Below are positions 50,829 through 59,897 of a DNA stretch of 64,000 nt, in pieces; positions within the stretch are counted from its first letter, which is position 1, and every line of letters starts with the position of its first letter. Location of the stretch: assembly GCF_001708445.1 (NCBI RefSeq), contig NZ_CP015637.1, positions 3,845,001-3,909,000 on the forward strand. Reading direction: 5' to 3'. The position numbers and the translations under genes are program-made. Below the pieces are notes generated by a model. It saw only the letters and a list, made by a program, of their open reading frames with translations, did not search any database and was not told the DNA's origin. Origin of the DNA: Pseudomonas fluorescens. Its GTDB lineage: Bacteria > Pseudomonadota > Gammaproteobacteria > Pseudomonadales > Pseudomonadaceae.

Positions 50829-51416
50829 ATGCCAAACCCGATTCCTCGACGGCGCGATGCCGCCGTCACCCGCGACGCCATTTTGCTGTCTGCGCGCAAG
50901 GTGTTCGCCCGCTCGGGCTATGACGCCGCTACCGTGCACGACATCGCCGTCGGCGCGGGCCTGACCACGGCGCTGGTCGACCGCTACTTCAGTTCCAAGG
51001 AGCAGTTGTTCGCCGACGTTGTCGCCGACACCCTGGCCCGCCCGCTTATTCCCGCCGACGGTCATCTGCGTGCGGACAACCTCGGGCGCACCCTGGCGAC
51101 GGCACTGGTGAGCATCAGCGACGACAGCAGCGCGTCGCTGGAAGGTTGGCTGCTCCTGCTGCATTCGGCGTCGAGCCCACGCGTAGCGGCGATTGGCCGC
51201 GCGCAGCTGGAAAACAGTCAACAGCCGAGCATGGCCGCGACGCTCAAGGGCGCGCACGCGCAAGAACGCGCGGCGCTGGCGATGGCGCTGGTGGCGGGCT
51301 TTCAGGTGATGCGCCAGCAACTGGCGTTGTCGGCACTGGTCAAGGCTGACCCGCAGGTGTTGATTGACTTGCTGACACCGCTCTTTCAGCAGTTGGTAGA
51401 CGCACCCTCGACGTGA
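50829..51416 (+). CDS. TetR-family regulator
   Basis: The protein of 195 residues starts at ATG 50829, preceded by AGGA; ATG 50823 and a start near 50637 are alternatives. The N-terminal HTH is VTRDAILLSARKVFARSGYDAATVHDIAVGAGLTTALVDRYFSSKEQLFADV. The rest is a ligand domain without recognisable features. It is divergent from the LysE exporter gene, which it could control. Confidence 0.9.
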   Translation: MPNPIPRRRDAAVTRDAILLSARKVFARSGYDAATVHDIAVGAGLTTALVDRYFSSKEQLFADVVADTLARPLIPADGHLRADNLGRTLATALVSISDDSSASLEGWLLLLHSASSPRVAAIGRAQLENSQQPSMAATLKGAHAQERAALAMALVAGFQVMRQQLALSALVKADPQVLIDLLTPLFQQLVDAPST

Positions 51417-51470
51417 CGGACGTGCGGCCATTCAACTGGAGTGAGCATGGGGACCGGGCTGCACACTGGC

Positions 51471-52175
51471 TTACTCGCCGGTCATGCGCGCCAGGCTGTT
51501 GCTCAAATGCAGCAGCATCGCCGCGCGTGCCGCGTCAGGGTCCTGGCGGCGGATGGCGTTGAGGATCGCCTCATGTTCCAGGTTGGCCAACTGCCCCAGC
51601 TTCATCAAGTCCGCATCGCCGCGCTCCTGGGCATTGATGCGCGCGCGTGGAATCACTGAATTGCCCAGGTGCTGGATCACGTCGGTGAAGTAGGTGTTGC
51701 CGGTGGCCTGGGCGATCAATTGGTGAAAACGCACATCGGGCTCGACGCTGCTGCTGTCCTGGTTGCCGAGTGAGTCCTGGTAATCGTCGAGGGCCTGGCG
51801 CATCTGCTGCAATTGCGCGTCGCTGCGGCGCAAGGCGGCCAGGGCGGCGGCCTGGGTTTCCAGGCCCATGCGCAATTCGAGGATGCCGCGCACGCTGACG
51901 GCGGTGTCATGGGTCAGGTGCAGGCCCTGGCGCTCGTCGCGCGCCAGCACAAATGTGCCCACGCCATGCCGGGTTTCCACCAGCCCGGCCGCCTGCAGTT
52001 TCGACAATGCCTCGCGCACGACCGTGCGGCTGACGCCGTACTCGCCGACGATGGCGGATTCGGAGGGCAACCTCTCGCCCGGCAGCATTTGGCCAAGGAG
52101 GATGCGCTGGGTCAGCGCGGTGACGATGTCATGGGCCAGGCCCTGGGAGCGCTTGCGAGGGGGGTTGTTGAGCAT
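51471..52175 (-). CDS. GntR/FadR-family repressor of glucarate catabolism
   Basis: The 234-residue protein has an N-terminal winged helix (ILLGQMLPGERLPSESAIVGEYGVSRTVVREALSKLQAAGLVETRHGVGTFVL, residues about 26-77) and an FCD ligand domain (ELRMGLETQAAALAALRR; DVRFHQLIAQATGN; LEHEAILNAIRRQDPDAARAAMLLHL) with metal-binding His residues. Divergent from gudP-gudD; palindromic sites with TTGT-N3-ACAA in the shared region match FadR-type operators. Likely induced by glucarate or a product. Confidence 0.9.
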   Translation of the reverse strand: MLNNPPRKRSQGLAHDIVTALTQRILLGQMLPGERLPSESAIVGEYGVSRTVVREALSKLQAAGLVETRHGVGTFVLARDERQGLHLTHDTAVSVRGILELRMGLETQAAALAALRRSDAQLQQMRQALDDYQDSLGNQDSSSVEPDVRFHQLIAQATGNTYFTDVIQHLGNSVIPRARINAQERGDADLMKLGQLANLEHEAILNAIRRQDPDAARAAMLLHLSNSLARMTGE

Positions 52176-52230
52176 CGGTCATTCCATGCATGGGACTCGG
52201 CCAATACTAACACCCTCGATCGCCACCAAC

Positions 52231-52241
52231 TTGTATGACAA
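52231..52241. promoter_or_regulatory. FadR-type operator-like palindrome
   Basis: TTGTATGACAA fits the FadR-subfamily consensus TNGTNNNACNA exactly. It lies 56 bases before the regulator start, inside the divergent region, consistent with repressor binding and autoregulation. Confidence 0.6.
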
Positions 52242-52409
52242 CAAACAAACTTATCCTTTGCGATGCTGCGTTTTTTTACCGGACCGACTTGCCTGCGGGG
52301 AAAGTCCCGCAGCGCATACCTCCCGCAATATCGATGTTATTCGAGGGAAACCGGCTTCCACACAGCGTGCAGACAACTGAAATTTACGTTGCCACATCGA
52401 AAATCCAAG

Positions 52410-52439
52410 TTGTATGATGTCTATCAAGTTGTCAGACCT
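52410..52439. promoter_or_regulatory. Pair of FadR-type half-matches near gudP
   Basis: TTGTATGATGT (52410-52420) and TTGTCAGACCT (52429-52439) repeat the operator theme of the site at 52231 with one or two mismatches. They lie about 60-90 bases upstream of the gudP start and may be the site that controls gudP-gudD. Confidence 0.45.
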
Positions 52440-52496
52440 CTCCGACAACCCCTGAACCCATCCCCGCACAACAATAATCAGTGGGAGTTCTACCTC

Positions 52497-53846
52497 GTGA
52501 CCCCTTCCAGCCCTGCGACAGCTGCGCCTGCCCTCGACCCCGTCCTGGCCCGCGCGATCAAGAAAGTGAAGAGCCATGCGCTCCCACTGTTCGTGATCAT
52601 GTTCATCGTCAACTACATCGATCGCGTCAATATCGGCTTCGTGCGCACCCACATGGAACACGACCTGGGCATCGGCGCGGCCGCCTATGGTTTCGGTGCC
52701 GGCTTGTTCTTTATCGGCTATGCCTTGTTCGAAGTCCCCTCCAACCTGCTGCTGCAAAAAGTCGGCGCGCGTATCTGGCTGACCCGCATCATGTTCACCT
52801 GGGGCATCACCGCAACCCTGATGGCCTTTATCCAGAACGAAACCCACTTCTACATCCTGCGTTTTCTGCTGGGGGTGGCCGAGGCCGGGTTCTTTCCGGG
52901 GGTGATCTACTACTTCACCCGCTGGTTGCCTGGGGTTGAGCGCGGCAAGGCGATTGCGATCTTCCTCAGCGGCTCGGCCCTGGCTTCGCTGATCTCCGGC
53001 CCGCTGTCCGGCGTGCTGCTGCAAATCACCGGGCTGGGCCTGCATGGCTGGCAATGGATGTACATCATCGAAGGCATGGCCTCGGTGCTGCTGTGCTTTT
53101 TCGTGTGGTTCTGGCTCGACTCCAAGCCCCACGATGCCAAGTGGCTCGGCCGTGAGGAACAGGACGCACTGGTGGGCGAAATCGAGCGCGAACAACGCGA
53201 GCGTGACGCCGCCACCACGGTCAAGCCGAGCCTGGGCAAGCTGCTCAAGGACCGCCAGATCATGCTGTTCTGCGCGCTGTATTTCTGCATCCAGCTGACC
53301 ATCTATGCCGCCACCTTCTGGCTGCCGAGCATCATCAAGAAAATGGGCGACCTGAGTGATATCCAGGTGGGCTTCTACAACTCCATCCCCTGGCTGATCT
53401 CGATCATCGCCATGTACTCATTCGCGGCGCTGGCCGGCAAGTACAAGCACCAGCAGGCGTGGGTAGCCACGGCGCTGTTGATTGCAGCGGCGGGCATGTT
53501 TTTCTCCACCACCGGCGGACCGATCTTTGCGTTTGTCGCCATCTGTTTTGCGGCGATTGGCTTCAAGTCGGCGTCGTCACTGTTCTGGCCGATCCCCCAG
53601 GGTTACCTGGATGCACGCATCGCGGCGGCAGTGATTGCGTTGATCAACTCGATTGGCAACCTTGGCGGGTTTGTCGCGCCCACGACCTTCGGTTTCCTGG
53701 AACAGACCACCGGGTCGATCCAGGGCGGTTTATATGGGCTGGCCGGCACCTCGATCCTCGCGGCGATCCTGGTGTTTTTCGCCAAGACCCTGCCAGGCGC
53801 CCACACCCCCAGCGTGCCGCACCCCGCCCCCGTCTTGAGCAAATAA
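52497..53846 (+). CDS. gudP: Glucarate/galactarate-type MFS transporter
   Basis: The protein (449 residues from GTG 52497, GTGGGAG upstream) belongs to the anion:cation symporter branch of the MFS: VKSHALPLFVIMFIVNYIDRVNIGFVRTHMEHDLGIGAAAYGFGAGLFFIGYALFEVPSNLLLQKVGARIWLTRIMFTWG and 12 membrane segments. It lies 12 bases upstream of the dehydratase gene and is controlled by the divergent GntR protein, so it should import glucarate. Confidence 0.88.
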   Translation: MTPSSPATAAPALDPVLARAIKKVKSHALPLFVIMFIVNYIDRVNIGFVRTHMEHDLGIGAAAYGFGAGLFFIGYALFEVPSNLLLQKVGARIWLTRIMFTWGITATLMAFIQNETHFYILRFLLGVAEAGFFPGVIYYFTRWLPGVERGKAIAIFLSGSALASLISGPLSGVLLQITGLGLHGWQWMYIIEGMASVLLCFFVWFWLDSKPHDAKWLGREEQDALVGEIEREQRERDAATTVKPSLGKLLKDRQIMLFCALYFCIQLTIYAATFWLPSIIKKMGDLSDIQVGFYNSIPWLISIIAMYSFAALAGKYKHQQAWVATALLIAAAGMFFSTTGGPIFAFVAICFAAIGFKSASSLFWPIPQGYLDARIAAAVIALINSIGNLGGFVAPTTFGFLEQTTGSIQGGLYGLAGTSILAAILVFFAKTLPGAHTPSVPHPAPVLSK

Positions 53847-53858
53847 GGAAGCGTTTTC

Positions 53859-55208
53859 ATGAACACAGAACATCAGCACCACGCCCGCCACGCTCCGGTC
53901 GTCACCCACCTGGACGTGATCCCGGTGGCCGGCCATGACAGCATGCTGCTCAACCTCAGCGGCGCCCATGGGCCGTTTTTCACGCGCAACATCGTGATCC
54001 TCAAGGACAGCGCCGGGCATATCGGCGTGGGCGAAGTACCGGGGGGCGAACGCATCCGCGAAACCCTGGAAGACGCGCGCAGCCTGGTGATCGGCAAGCC
54101 GATCGGCCAGTACCAGGCTATCCTCAATGCCATGCGCCGCACCTTTGCCGCCCGCGACAGCGGTGGGCGCGGCCTGCAAACCTTTGACCTGCGCATCACC
54201 ATCCATGCCGTTACCGCCATGGAAGCCGCACTGCTCGACCTGCTCGGCCAGTTCCTCGAAGTGCCGGTAGCGGCGTTGCTGGGCGAAGGCCAGCAACGCG
54301 ATGCAGTGAAGATGCTCGGCTACCTGTTCTACATCGGCGACCGCCACCAGACCGACCTGGCCTACCGCAGCGAAGCCGACGCGGACGACTGGTTCCGCCT
54401 GCGTCACGAACCGGCCATGACCCCGGATGCCATCGTGCGCCTGGCCGAAGCCGCCCAGGCCCAGTACGGCTTCAACGACTTCAAGCTCAAGGGCGGCGTG
54501 CTGCGTGGCGCCGAAGAAATCGAAGCGGTCACCGCGCTGGCCGAGCGCTTCCCCGACGCACGCATCACCCTCGACCCAAATGGCGCCTGGTCCCTCAAGG
54601 AAGCCATCGCCCTGTGCCGCGACCAGCATCACGTGCTGGCCTATGCCGAAGACCCCTGCGGCGCGGAAAACGGCTACTCGGGGCGCGAAGTCATGGCCGA
54701 ATTCCGCCGCGCCACCGGCCTGCCGACCGCCACCAATATGATCGCCACCGACTGGCGCGAGATGGGCCACGCGATCCAGCTGCAATCGGTGGACATCCCC
54801 CTCGCCGACCCGCACTTCTGGACGATGCAAGGCTCGGTGCGCGTGGCGCAGATGTGCCATGAATGGGGCCTGACCTGGGGCTCGCACTCCAACAATCACT
54901 TCGATATTTCCCTGGCGATGTTCACCCAGGTGGCCGCCGCCGCACCGGGCGATATCACCGCGATCGACACCCACTGGATCTGGCAGGACGGCCAACGACT
55001 GACCAAGGCGCCGCTACAGATTGTCGACGGCCATATCCAGGTGCCCGCCAAGCCGGGCCTGGGGGTGGAGATCGACATGGACGCCGTGGCCCACGCCCAC
55101 GAACGCTACAAGGGCATGGGCCTGGGCGCGCGCAATGACAGCGTCGCCATGCAGTTCCTGATTCCCGGCTGGAGCTTCGATAACAAACGCCCCTGCCTGG
55201 TGCGCTGA
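53859..55208 (+). CDS. gudD: Glucarate dehydratase
   Basis: The 449-residue enolase-superfamily enzyme has the second-site lysine motif DFKLKGG near residue 209, metal ligands in [17 protein letters not shown] and the NMIATDW loop, and the catalytic histidine in [25 protein letters not shown]. It converts D-glucarate (and L-idarate) to 5-keto-4-deoxyglucarate. ATG 53859 with AAGGAAGCG. Length and end (NKRPCLVR) match GudD. Confidence 0.95.
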   Translation: MNTEHQHHARHAPVVTHLDVIPVAGHDSMLLNLSGAHGPFFTRNIVILKDSAGHIGVGEVPGGERIRETLEDARSLVIGKPIGQYQAILNAMRRTFAARDSGGRGLQTFDLRITIHAVTAMEAALLDLLGQFLEVPVAALLGEGQQRDAVKMLGYLFYIGDRHQTDLAYRSEADADDWFRLRHEPAMTPDAIVRLAEAAQAQYGFNDFKLKGGVLRGAEEIEAVTALAERFPDARITLDPNGAWSLKEAIALCRDQHHVLAYAEDPCGAENGYSGREVMAEFRRATGLPTATNMIATDWREMGHAIQLQSVDIPLADPHFWTMQGSVRVAQMCHEWGLTWGSHSNNHFDISLAMFTQVAAAAPGDITAIDTHWIWQDGQRLTKAPLQIVDGHIQVPAKPGLGVEIDMDAVAHAHERYKGMGLGARNDSVAMQFLIPGWSFDNKRPCLVR

Positions 55209-55244
55209 GCCGATGCCAGCGAAAAAGTGACAGCCCGAGTGGCG

Positions 55245-56126
55245 TCAACCGTTGATCAACGAGAAGTGCGCGCCCACCCCGGCGCGCACGCCCTCGGCCA
55301 CCGCCAACGCCACGGAACCGGCGGCCAGTGACGCATCGCCACAGGCAAACACGCCGGCCACGGAGGTCTGGCGGGTTTCGTCAGTGTGCAGGTAAGGACC
55401 GGTGGGGCCGTCGACGCGCCCGCAGCCCAGTTGTTCGGCCAACGGGCTGAGCCGGGTCCGCGACATTGTGAACACCCCATCCAACTGCACGATTCGGCCG
55501 TCAGCCAGTTCCAGGTCGGCACGCTCACCGCTGATGCGCGTCACGGCTGCGCTTTCCACGCTGACACCGCGCCGGTCCAACTGCGCCTGTTGCTCGGCAT
55601 TCGGCGTGAACACGCCATTGGTGAACAAGGTGGTGCTGCCCCAGTCCGGCAACATCAGGGCATGGTGCATCGCCAGCGGCGAGGTGGCCAACACGCCGAT
55701 GCGCCCTTGGCCCAGCTCATAGCCATGGCAATAAGGGCAATGGAACACCCGCTTGCCCCAGCGCTCCTGCAAGCCGTCAATGCCGGGCAATTCATCCACC
55801 ACTCCGGTGGCCAGGATCAGCCGCTTGGCCTGGAACTGCCCATTGCATTGGGTGCGCACGCTGAAACCGCCCTGCTCCGCCTCCGCCTGGACCACGCTGT
55901 CCTGCACCCAGGTGACCGTCGGGTACTCCATCAACTGGCTGCGACCTTCGGCGGCGATAATCCCGGGCGCCTGGCCGTCCTGGCCGAGAAAGCCGTGGGA
56001 GGTCGCCGCAAACCGATTGCGCCGCAGCCCCGCATCAATCACCAGCACCTTGCGCCGCGCCCGCGCCAGTTGCAGGCCCGCTGACAGGCCGGCGTAGCTG
56101 CCGCCCACGATAATGACGTCGTGCAT
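55245..56126 (-). CDS. FAD/NAD(P)-dependent thioredoxin-reductase-like oxidoreductase
   Basis: The 293-residue protein has the FAD GxGxxG-type start DVIIVGGSYAGLSAGLQLARARRKVLVID, a redox pair in HCPYCHGYE (near residue 130), and an ending VAGVFACGDASLAAGSVALAVAEGVRAGVGAHFS. It resembles single thioredoxin-reductase-like flavoproteins without an obvious partner. It is divergent from an Rrf2 regulator gene with 143 bases between. Confidence 0.9.
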   Translation of the reverse strand: MHDVIIVGGSYAGLSAGLQLARARRKVLVIDAGLRRNRFAATSHGFLGQDGQAPGIIAAEGRSQLMEYPTVTWVQDSVVQAEAEQGGFSVRTQCNGQFQAKRLILATGVVDELPGIDGLQERWGKRVFHCPYCHGYELGQGRIGVLATSPLAMHHALMLPDWGSTTLFTNGVFTPNAEQQAQLDRRGVSVESAAVTRISGERADLELADGRIVQLDGVFTMSRTRLSPLAEQLGCGRVDGPTGPYLHTDETRQTSVAGVFACGDASLAAGSVALAVAEGVRAGVGAHFSLING

Positions 56127-56174
56127 CATGGAAGTGACCCCGTGTTGGCGCGCGCGGTGGTCCGTGCGCTTTCA

Positions 56175-56250
56175 CGACACACCATAAGTTACGTAAAAAT
56201 ACCGCGTCAAGTGTCTCGCAACTTTTTAGGTTACGAACGATACTCCCGAG
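56175..56250. promoter_or_regulatory. Shared operator region of the flavoprotein and Rrf2 genes
   Basis: The divergent region contains CATAAGTTACGTAAAAATAC near 56182 and TTTTTAGGTTACGAACG near 56224: a repeated GTTACG motif, each with an adjacent A- or T-run, that could be the Rrf2 site. No single perfect palindrome is visible. Confidence 0.4.
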
Positions 56251-56272
56251 CGAATCGACTTGAGGGTTTTTG

Positions 56273-56710
56273 ATGAGAAATGACACCCGCCTCTCGCGCA
56301 TGCTGCATGTGCTGATCCATATGGGCCGCCATGAAGCGCGCGCCACCTCGGAGACCATCGCGCAGATGCTCGGCACCAACCCGGTGGTGGTGCGACGCAC
56401 GCTGGGGCTGCTCAAGGAAAAGGGTTATGTGCGTTCGGAAAAAGGCCATCAGGGTGGCTGGACCCTGGGCAAGCCCTTGAGTGAAATCACCTTGCTGGAT
56501 ATTCACAACGCGCTGGGCACGCCGTCGATCTTTGCCATCGGCCTATCCACCGATCACCCGCAATGCCTGGTGGAGCAGGCGGTAAACGCGGCGCTGACCG
56601 ACGCGTTCGACCAGGCCCAGGCCTTGTTGCTGGCGCGCTTGGGCGATGTGACATTGGCGCAACTGGCAGATGACTTTGACGAGCGCTACCGCATCGCCAT
56701 GGCGCCCTGA
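56273..56710 (+). CDS. Rrf2-family regulator (YwnA-type, no Fe-S cysteine triad)
   Basis: The 145-residue protein from ATG 56273 has the Rrf2 HTH (LSRMLHVLIHMGRHEARATSETIAQMLGTNPVVVRRTLGLLKEKGYVRSEKGHQGGWTLGKPLSEITLLDI). The three conserved cysteines of IscR/NsrR are absent; only one Cys (HPQCLVEQAV) remains, as in YwnA. It probably controls the divergent flavoprotein through thiol chemistry rather than a cluster. Confidence 0.9.
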   Translation: MRNDTRLSRMLHVLIHMGRHEARATSETIAQMLGTNPVVVRRTLGLLKEKGYVRSEKGHQGGWTLGKPLSEITLLDIHNALGTPSIFAIGLSTDHPQCLVEQAVNAALTDAFDQAQALLLARLGDVTLAQLADDFDERYRIAMAP

Positions 56711-56715
56711 TCGCG

Positions 56716-58161
56716 TTATAACCCGCGCTTGCGCAACCACTGCAGGAACCCCTTCTTCGCCGGCACCACCGGCGACTCCTGGGTCATGACCTGCGCAGCA
56801 TGGATGCGGAAATCCAGCAGTGCTTTCATCGCTTCGCCGATGTCATGCCGCGCATCCAGGCACGGCTTGAGGTATTCCTTTTCGATACGGTACAGGGTGC
56901 AGAAGGTCTTGGCGGAGAAGTCCGCCGGGGTGGCCTCGTCGGACAAGATCCCGGCTTCGCCAATCACTTCCCCCGGCCCCATGCGCCCGGCCTCGAACTT
57001 GTGCCCGCCCTTGACCAGCATCACCGAGACCACGCCGGATTCCACGATAAACAAATGGTCGCTGACCTCCCCCGCCGGCAGGATCATTTCACCGGCACGG
57101 TAGCTGTGCAGGGTCATGTTCTGGCTGAAGGTGTCTTTCTCTTCCTGGCGCAACGTGGAGAAAATCGACGAGCGCTCCAGCAACGCCCGCGCACCGGACA
57201 CCGCCGGCGGCGCGCTGCTTTCAGTGGCGGATAACAGCCCCACGCCCGCCGCCTGCAAATGCCGGAAGGCCAGGTCATACAGCTGGTTACGCACCTCGCG
57301 CTTGAGCGGCATGGCCGGCACGAACCCGCTGATTTCGTACTCCACGCCCCCACTGGCCGAGGTCTTGAACGCCACGCTCGGCGCGGGCTTTGCCAGCAGC
57401 GGCCGGCAACCTTGCATCGCGCGCTCCAGCGCCTCGATCACCGTTTGCGGGCGTGCATGAGGGCTGACTTGCAGGCACACCGACAAGCCGAACATATCCG
57501 CCGGGCGCGAAAAGTTAATGATCTTGGCCTTGGCCGCCAGGGAGTTGGGAATCACCGCCATGCTGCCCTGGGAGGTTTGCAGCCGCGTGGCGCGCCAATC
57601 GATGTCAGTGACACGGCCTTCGGTGCCGTCGATGGAGATCCAGTCATCCAGCTGGTAGGGCTTGGTGGTATTGAGCACGATCCCGGAAAATACATCACTC
57701 AAGGTGCTTTGCAAGGCCAGGCCGACAATGATCGCCACCGCGCCGGAAGTCGCCAGCACGCCCTTGACCGGGAGGTCGAGCACATAGGCCATGGCGGCGA
57801 TGATCGCGATCAAGAAGATCACCGCGCCCATCAAGTCCTGCAACAACCGCCCGGTATGCCCGACGCGCTGCATCATCAAGGTGCCGAGCAACACCGTGAG
57901 GGTCCGCGCGGCGAACAGCCACCAGCCGATCTGCAACGCGGTGGCCGCCAGGTGCAAGGCCGTGTTGTCGGCATAAGGCGCCAACTGCATGGGGTTCATG
58001 CCGTCGTTGAACAGCACGGCGCTGAATACCGCGAAGATCACCAGCCGCGCCGCCAGCTTCCAATTGGCCAGGTTGGCGGAAATCAGGCGCCATACGGCGA
58101 TGTCGATAAAGATCAGCGCCAGCGCGCATAACATCGGGTGATCAGCGATAAATGAGGGCAT
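56716..58161 (-). CDS. MscS-like mechanosensitive channel with cyclic-nucleotide domain
   Basis: The 481-residue protein from ATG 58161 has four N-terminal hydrophobic segments, the MscS pore core (LPVKGVLATSGAVAIIVGLALQSTLSDVFSGIVLNTTKPYQLDDWISIDG, about residues 130-180), a beta domain and C-terminal cNMP-binding domain (IFSTLRQEEKDTFSQNMTLHSYRAGEMILPAGEVSDHLFIVESGVVSVMLV; GPGEVIGEAGILSDE). Such MscS-CNBD proteins (bCNG family) may gate by cyclic nucleotide or tension. Length is usual for that family. Confidence 0.92.
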   Translation of the reverse strand: MPSFIADHPMLCALALIFIDIAVWRLISANLANWKLAARLVIFAVFSAVLFNDGMNPMQLAPYADNTALHLAATALQIGWWLFAARTLTVLLGTLMMQRVGHTGRLLQDLMGAVIFLIAIIAAMAYVLDLPVKGVLATSGAVAIIVGLALQSTLSDVFSGIVLNTTKPYQLDDWISIDGTEGRVTDIDWRATRLQTSQGSMAVIPNSLAAKAKIINFSRPADMFGLSVCLQVSPHARPQTVIEALERAMQGCRPLLAKPAPSVAFKTSASGGVEYEISGFVPAMPLKREVRNQLYDLAFRHLQAAGVGLLSATESSAPPAVSGARALLERSSIFSTLRQEEKDTFSQNMTLHSYRAGEMILPAGEVSDHLFIVESGVVSVMLVKGGHKFEAGRMGPGEVIGEAGILSDEATPADFSAKTFCTLYRIEKEYLKPCLDARHDIGEAMKALLDFRIHAAQVMTQESPVVPAKKGFLQWLRKRGL

Positions 58162-58230
58162 CCAGGCGACTCCAGGGTGAATGACGGGAAGATCGCATGA
58201 AATGGGGATGCGGGGTATAGCGCAGAACAA

Positions 58231-58261
58231 AATGTGAGGGCGAGCACGCTCGCTCCCACAT
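58231..58261. repeat. REP-like palindrome
   Basis: AATGTGAGGGCGAGCACGCT followed by CGCTCCCACAT forms a palindrome between two leftward genes. The spelling (GTGGGAGCGAGCGTGCTCGC on the other strand) is a familiar Pseudomonas REP unit. Confidence 0.7.
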
Positions 58262-58289
58262 CAGGTTTGGCGTCACCTTTGAGTCAGTG

Positions 58290-59150
58290 CTACATCCGCC
58301 CGAACTTACCCGATTGGAAATCGGCAAACGCCTGGTGAATCTCCTGCTCGGTGTTCATCACAAAGGGACCATGCCCAACGATCGGCTCGTCGATGGGTTC
58401 GCCACTGAGCAGCAGCACCTTGGCGTCGTCATTGGCCTCCAGGGTCAGTTGGGTACCGTCACGCTCGAACACTGCCAATTGCCCCTGGCGCGCAAGCTCT
58501 TCGCCATTGACCAGCACCGTACCGCGCAGGATCACCAGGGCGGTGTTGCGTCCGGCATGCAGGTCCAGGCTAAGCGCCTTGCCAGCATGCAGGCGCAGGT
58601 CCCACACATCGATGGGCGTGAAGGTGCGCGCCGGGCCTTGGGTGCCCGCAAACTCACCGGCGATCAGGCGCAATTGCCCGGCCTGGTTGGCCAACGGCAA
58701 CAGCGGAATATCACCGTCGAGAATCGTCTGGTAGCCGGCGTCGGCCATCTTGTCCTTGGCTGGCAGGTTGACCCACAGTTGCACCATCTCCAGTGCCCCG
58801 CCGCTGCGGGCGAAGGCTTCAGAGTGGAATTCCTCGTGGAGGATGCCCTTGGCGGCGGTCATCCATTGCACGTCGCCCGGGCCGATCTTGCCCCCGGCAC
58901 CGGTGGAATCACGGTGTTCGACTTCGCCGTCATACACGATGGTCACGGTTTCAAAACCGCGATGCGGGTGTTGGCCGACGCCGCGACGTTGCTCAGTGGG
59001 GGTGAAATCGGCCGGGCCGGCGTGGTCCAGTAACAGGAATGGGCTGATGTGTTTGCCCAGGGTGTCGTAGGAAAACAGCGTACGCACCGGAAAGCCATCG
59101 CCGACCCAATGGGTGCGGGGGCTGGTGTAGATGCCGATCAGTTTCTTCAT
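58290..59150 (-). CDS. Pirin-family protein
   Basis: The 286-residue bicupin has the pirin iron-binding motif GVGQHPHRGFETVTIVYDGEVEHRDS (near residue 57) with His and Glu ligands, and later GDVQWMTAAKGILHEE. Pirins act as quercetinases or redox-sensing regulators. Normal length. ATG 59150 follows AGGACCACC. Confidence 0.9.
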   Translation of the reverse strand: MKKLIGIYTSPRTHWVGDGFPVRTLFSYDTLGKHISPFLLLDHAGPADFTPTEQRRGVGQHPHRGFETVTIVYDGEVEHRDSTGAGGKIGPGDVQWMTAAKGILHEEFHSEAFARSGGALEMVQLWVNLPAKDKMADAGYQTILDGDIPLLPLANQAGQLRLIAGEFAGTQGPARTFTPIDVWDLRLHAGKALSLDLHAGRNTALVILRGTVLVNGEELARQGQLAVFERDGTQLTLEANDDAKVLLLSGEPIDEPIVGHGPFVMNTEQEIHQAFADFQSGKFGRM

Positions 59151-59520
59151 GGTGGTCCTCCAAAGTGCCTACACCATAAGTCGGCATAAGCTGGAGTACT
59201 AGCCGGTGAAAGCAGCTTGGTTCGTTCTACGTATAGGACAATCCGCTGACCCGGCGCTCACGTGCCAATGGGGAAGCCCTATACGCCGCCAACACCTGGC
59301 ACGCTTGGCCCCGCCCAATCGGCGCGCTACTGCCGTCACATAAATAGCTCAACGACAAGCCGCCAAACCCCATCCCCCTCTTAGCCAACCGTTGGCATTG
59401 TCACGCTCACCACCACAATCCGCCGCGTGATATTGCGCAGGGCTCAGGTGAAACCGACGGTCTGCATCGCACGTCGGGAAGGCGCCGGGGCATCCGACAG
59501 GGAAATAGTCCGAGGGCTGG

Positions 59521-59661
59521 TCATCCCTGGCCTATGTGCTGATTGGCGGAGTCCTGGTGGGCACCGTGTTGACCCTGTTGTTTTTGCCGGCGCTGTGCAG
59601 CCTGGTGCTGGGGCGGGAGAAGCAGATAAGTGTCGAAACCTCCCACTTGACGGCCGGATAG
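59521..59661 (+). pseudogene. C-terminal remnant of an RND efflux pump
   Basis: The frame reads SSLAYVLIGGVLVGTVLTLLFLPALCSLV then GREKQIS, matching the last membrane helix of AcrB/MexB/HAE1-type pumps (the V..GTxLTLLxLPAL pattern). No start or remainder of the about 1000-residue pump is present, so this is a relic. Confidence 0.6.
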
Positions 59662-59701
59662 CCTTCCGGGACACCGCTCTCCAAGGCTATACCGCCCCCC
59701 C

Positions 59702-59832
59702 TGTGGCGAGCGAGCTTGCTCGCGTTGGGCCGCGAAGCGGCCCCAGTCCAGGCGATGGGGATGTTCAGGTCAATCGCGTTGTTTGCTTCAGGGCTGCTGC
59801 GCAGCCCAACGCAAGCAAGCTCACTCGCCACA
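59702..59832. repeat. REPIN: two facing REP units
   Basis: TGTGGCGAGCGAGCTTGCTC plus GCGTTGGGCCGCGAAGCGGCCCCAG (from 59702) faces, at its right end, GGGCTGCTGCGCAGCCCAACGCAAGCAAGC and TCACTCGCCACA (ending 59832). The arms are near-complementary with about 45 bases between, a REP doublet. It fills the gap between the RND remnant and the peptidase gene. Confidence 0.8.
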
Positions 59833-59897
59833 AAGGGAGATGCGATTATCGGCTAAGAGGGGCTCACCCACACTGAACGGATGAGCGCCTATCCCGG

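Noticed and set aside
57259..58131. 290-codon frame opposite the MscS/cNMP gene
   Set aside because: Low-complexity His/Gln/Arg-rich translation typical of an antisense frame.
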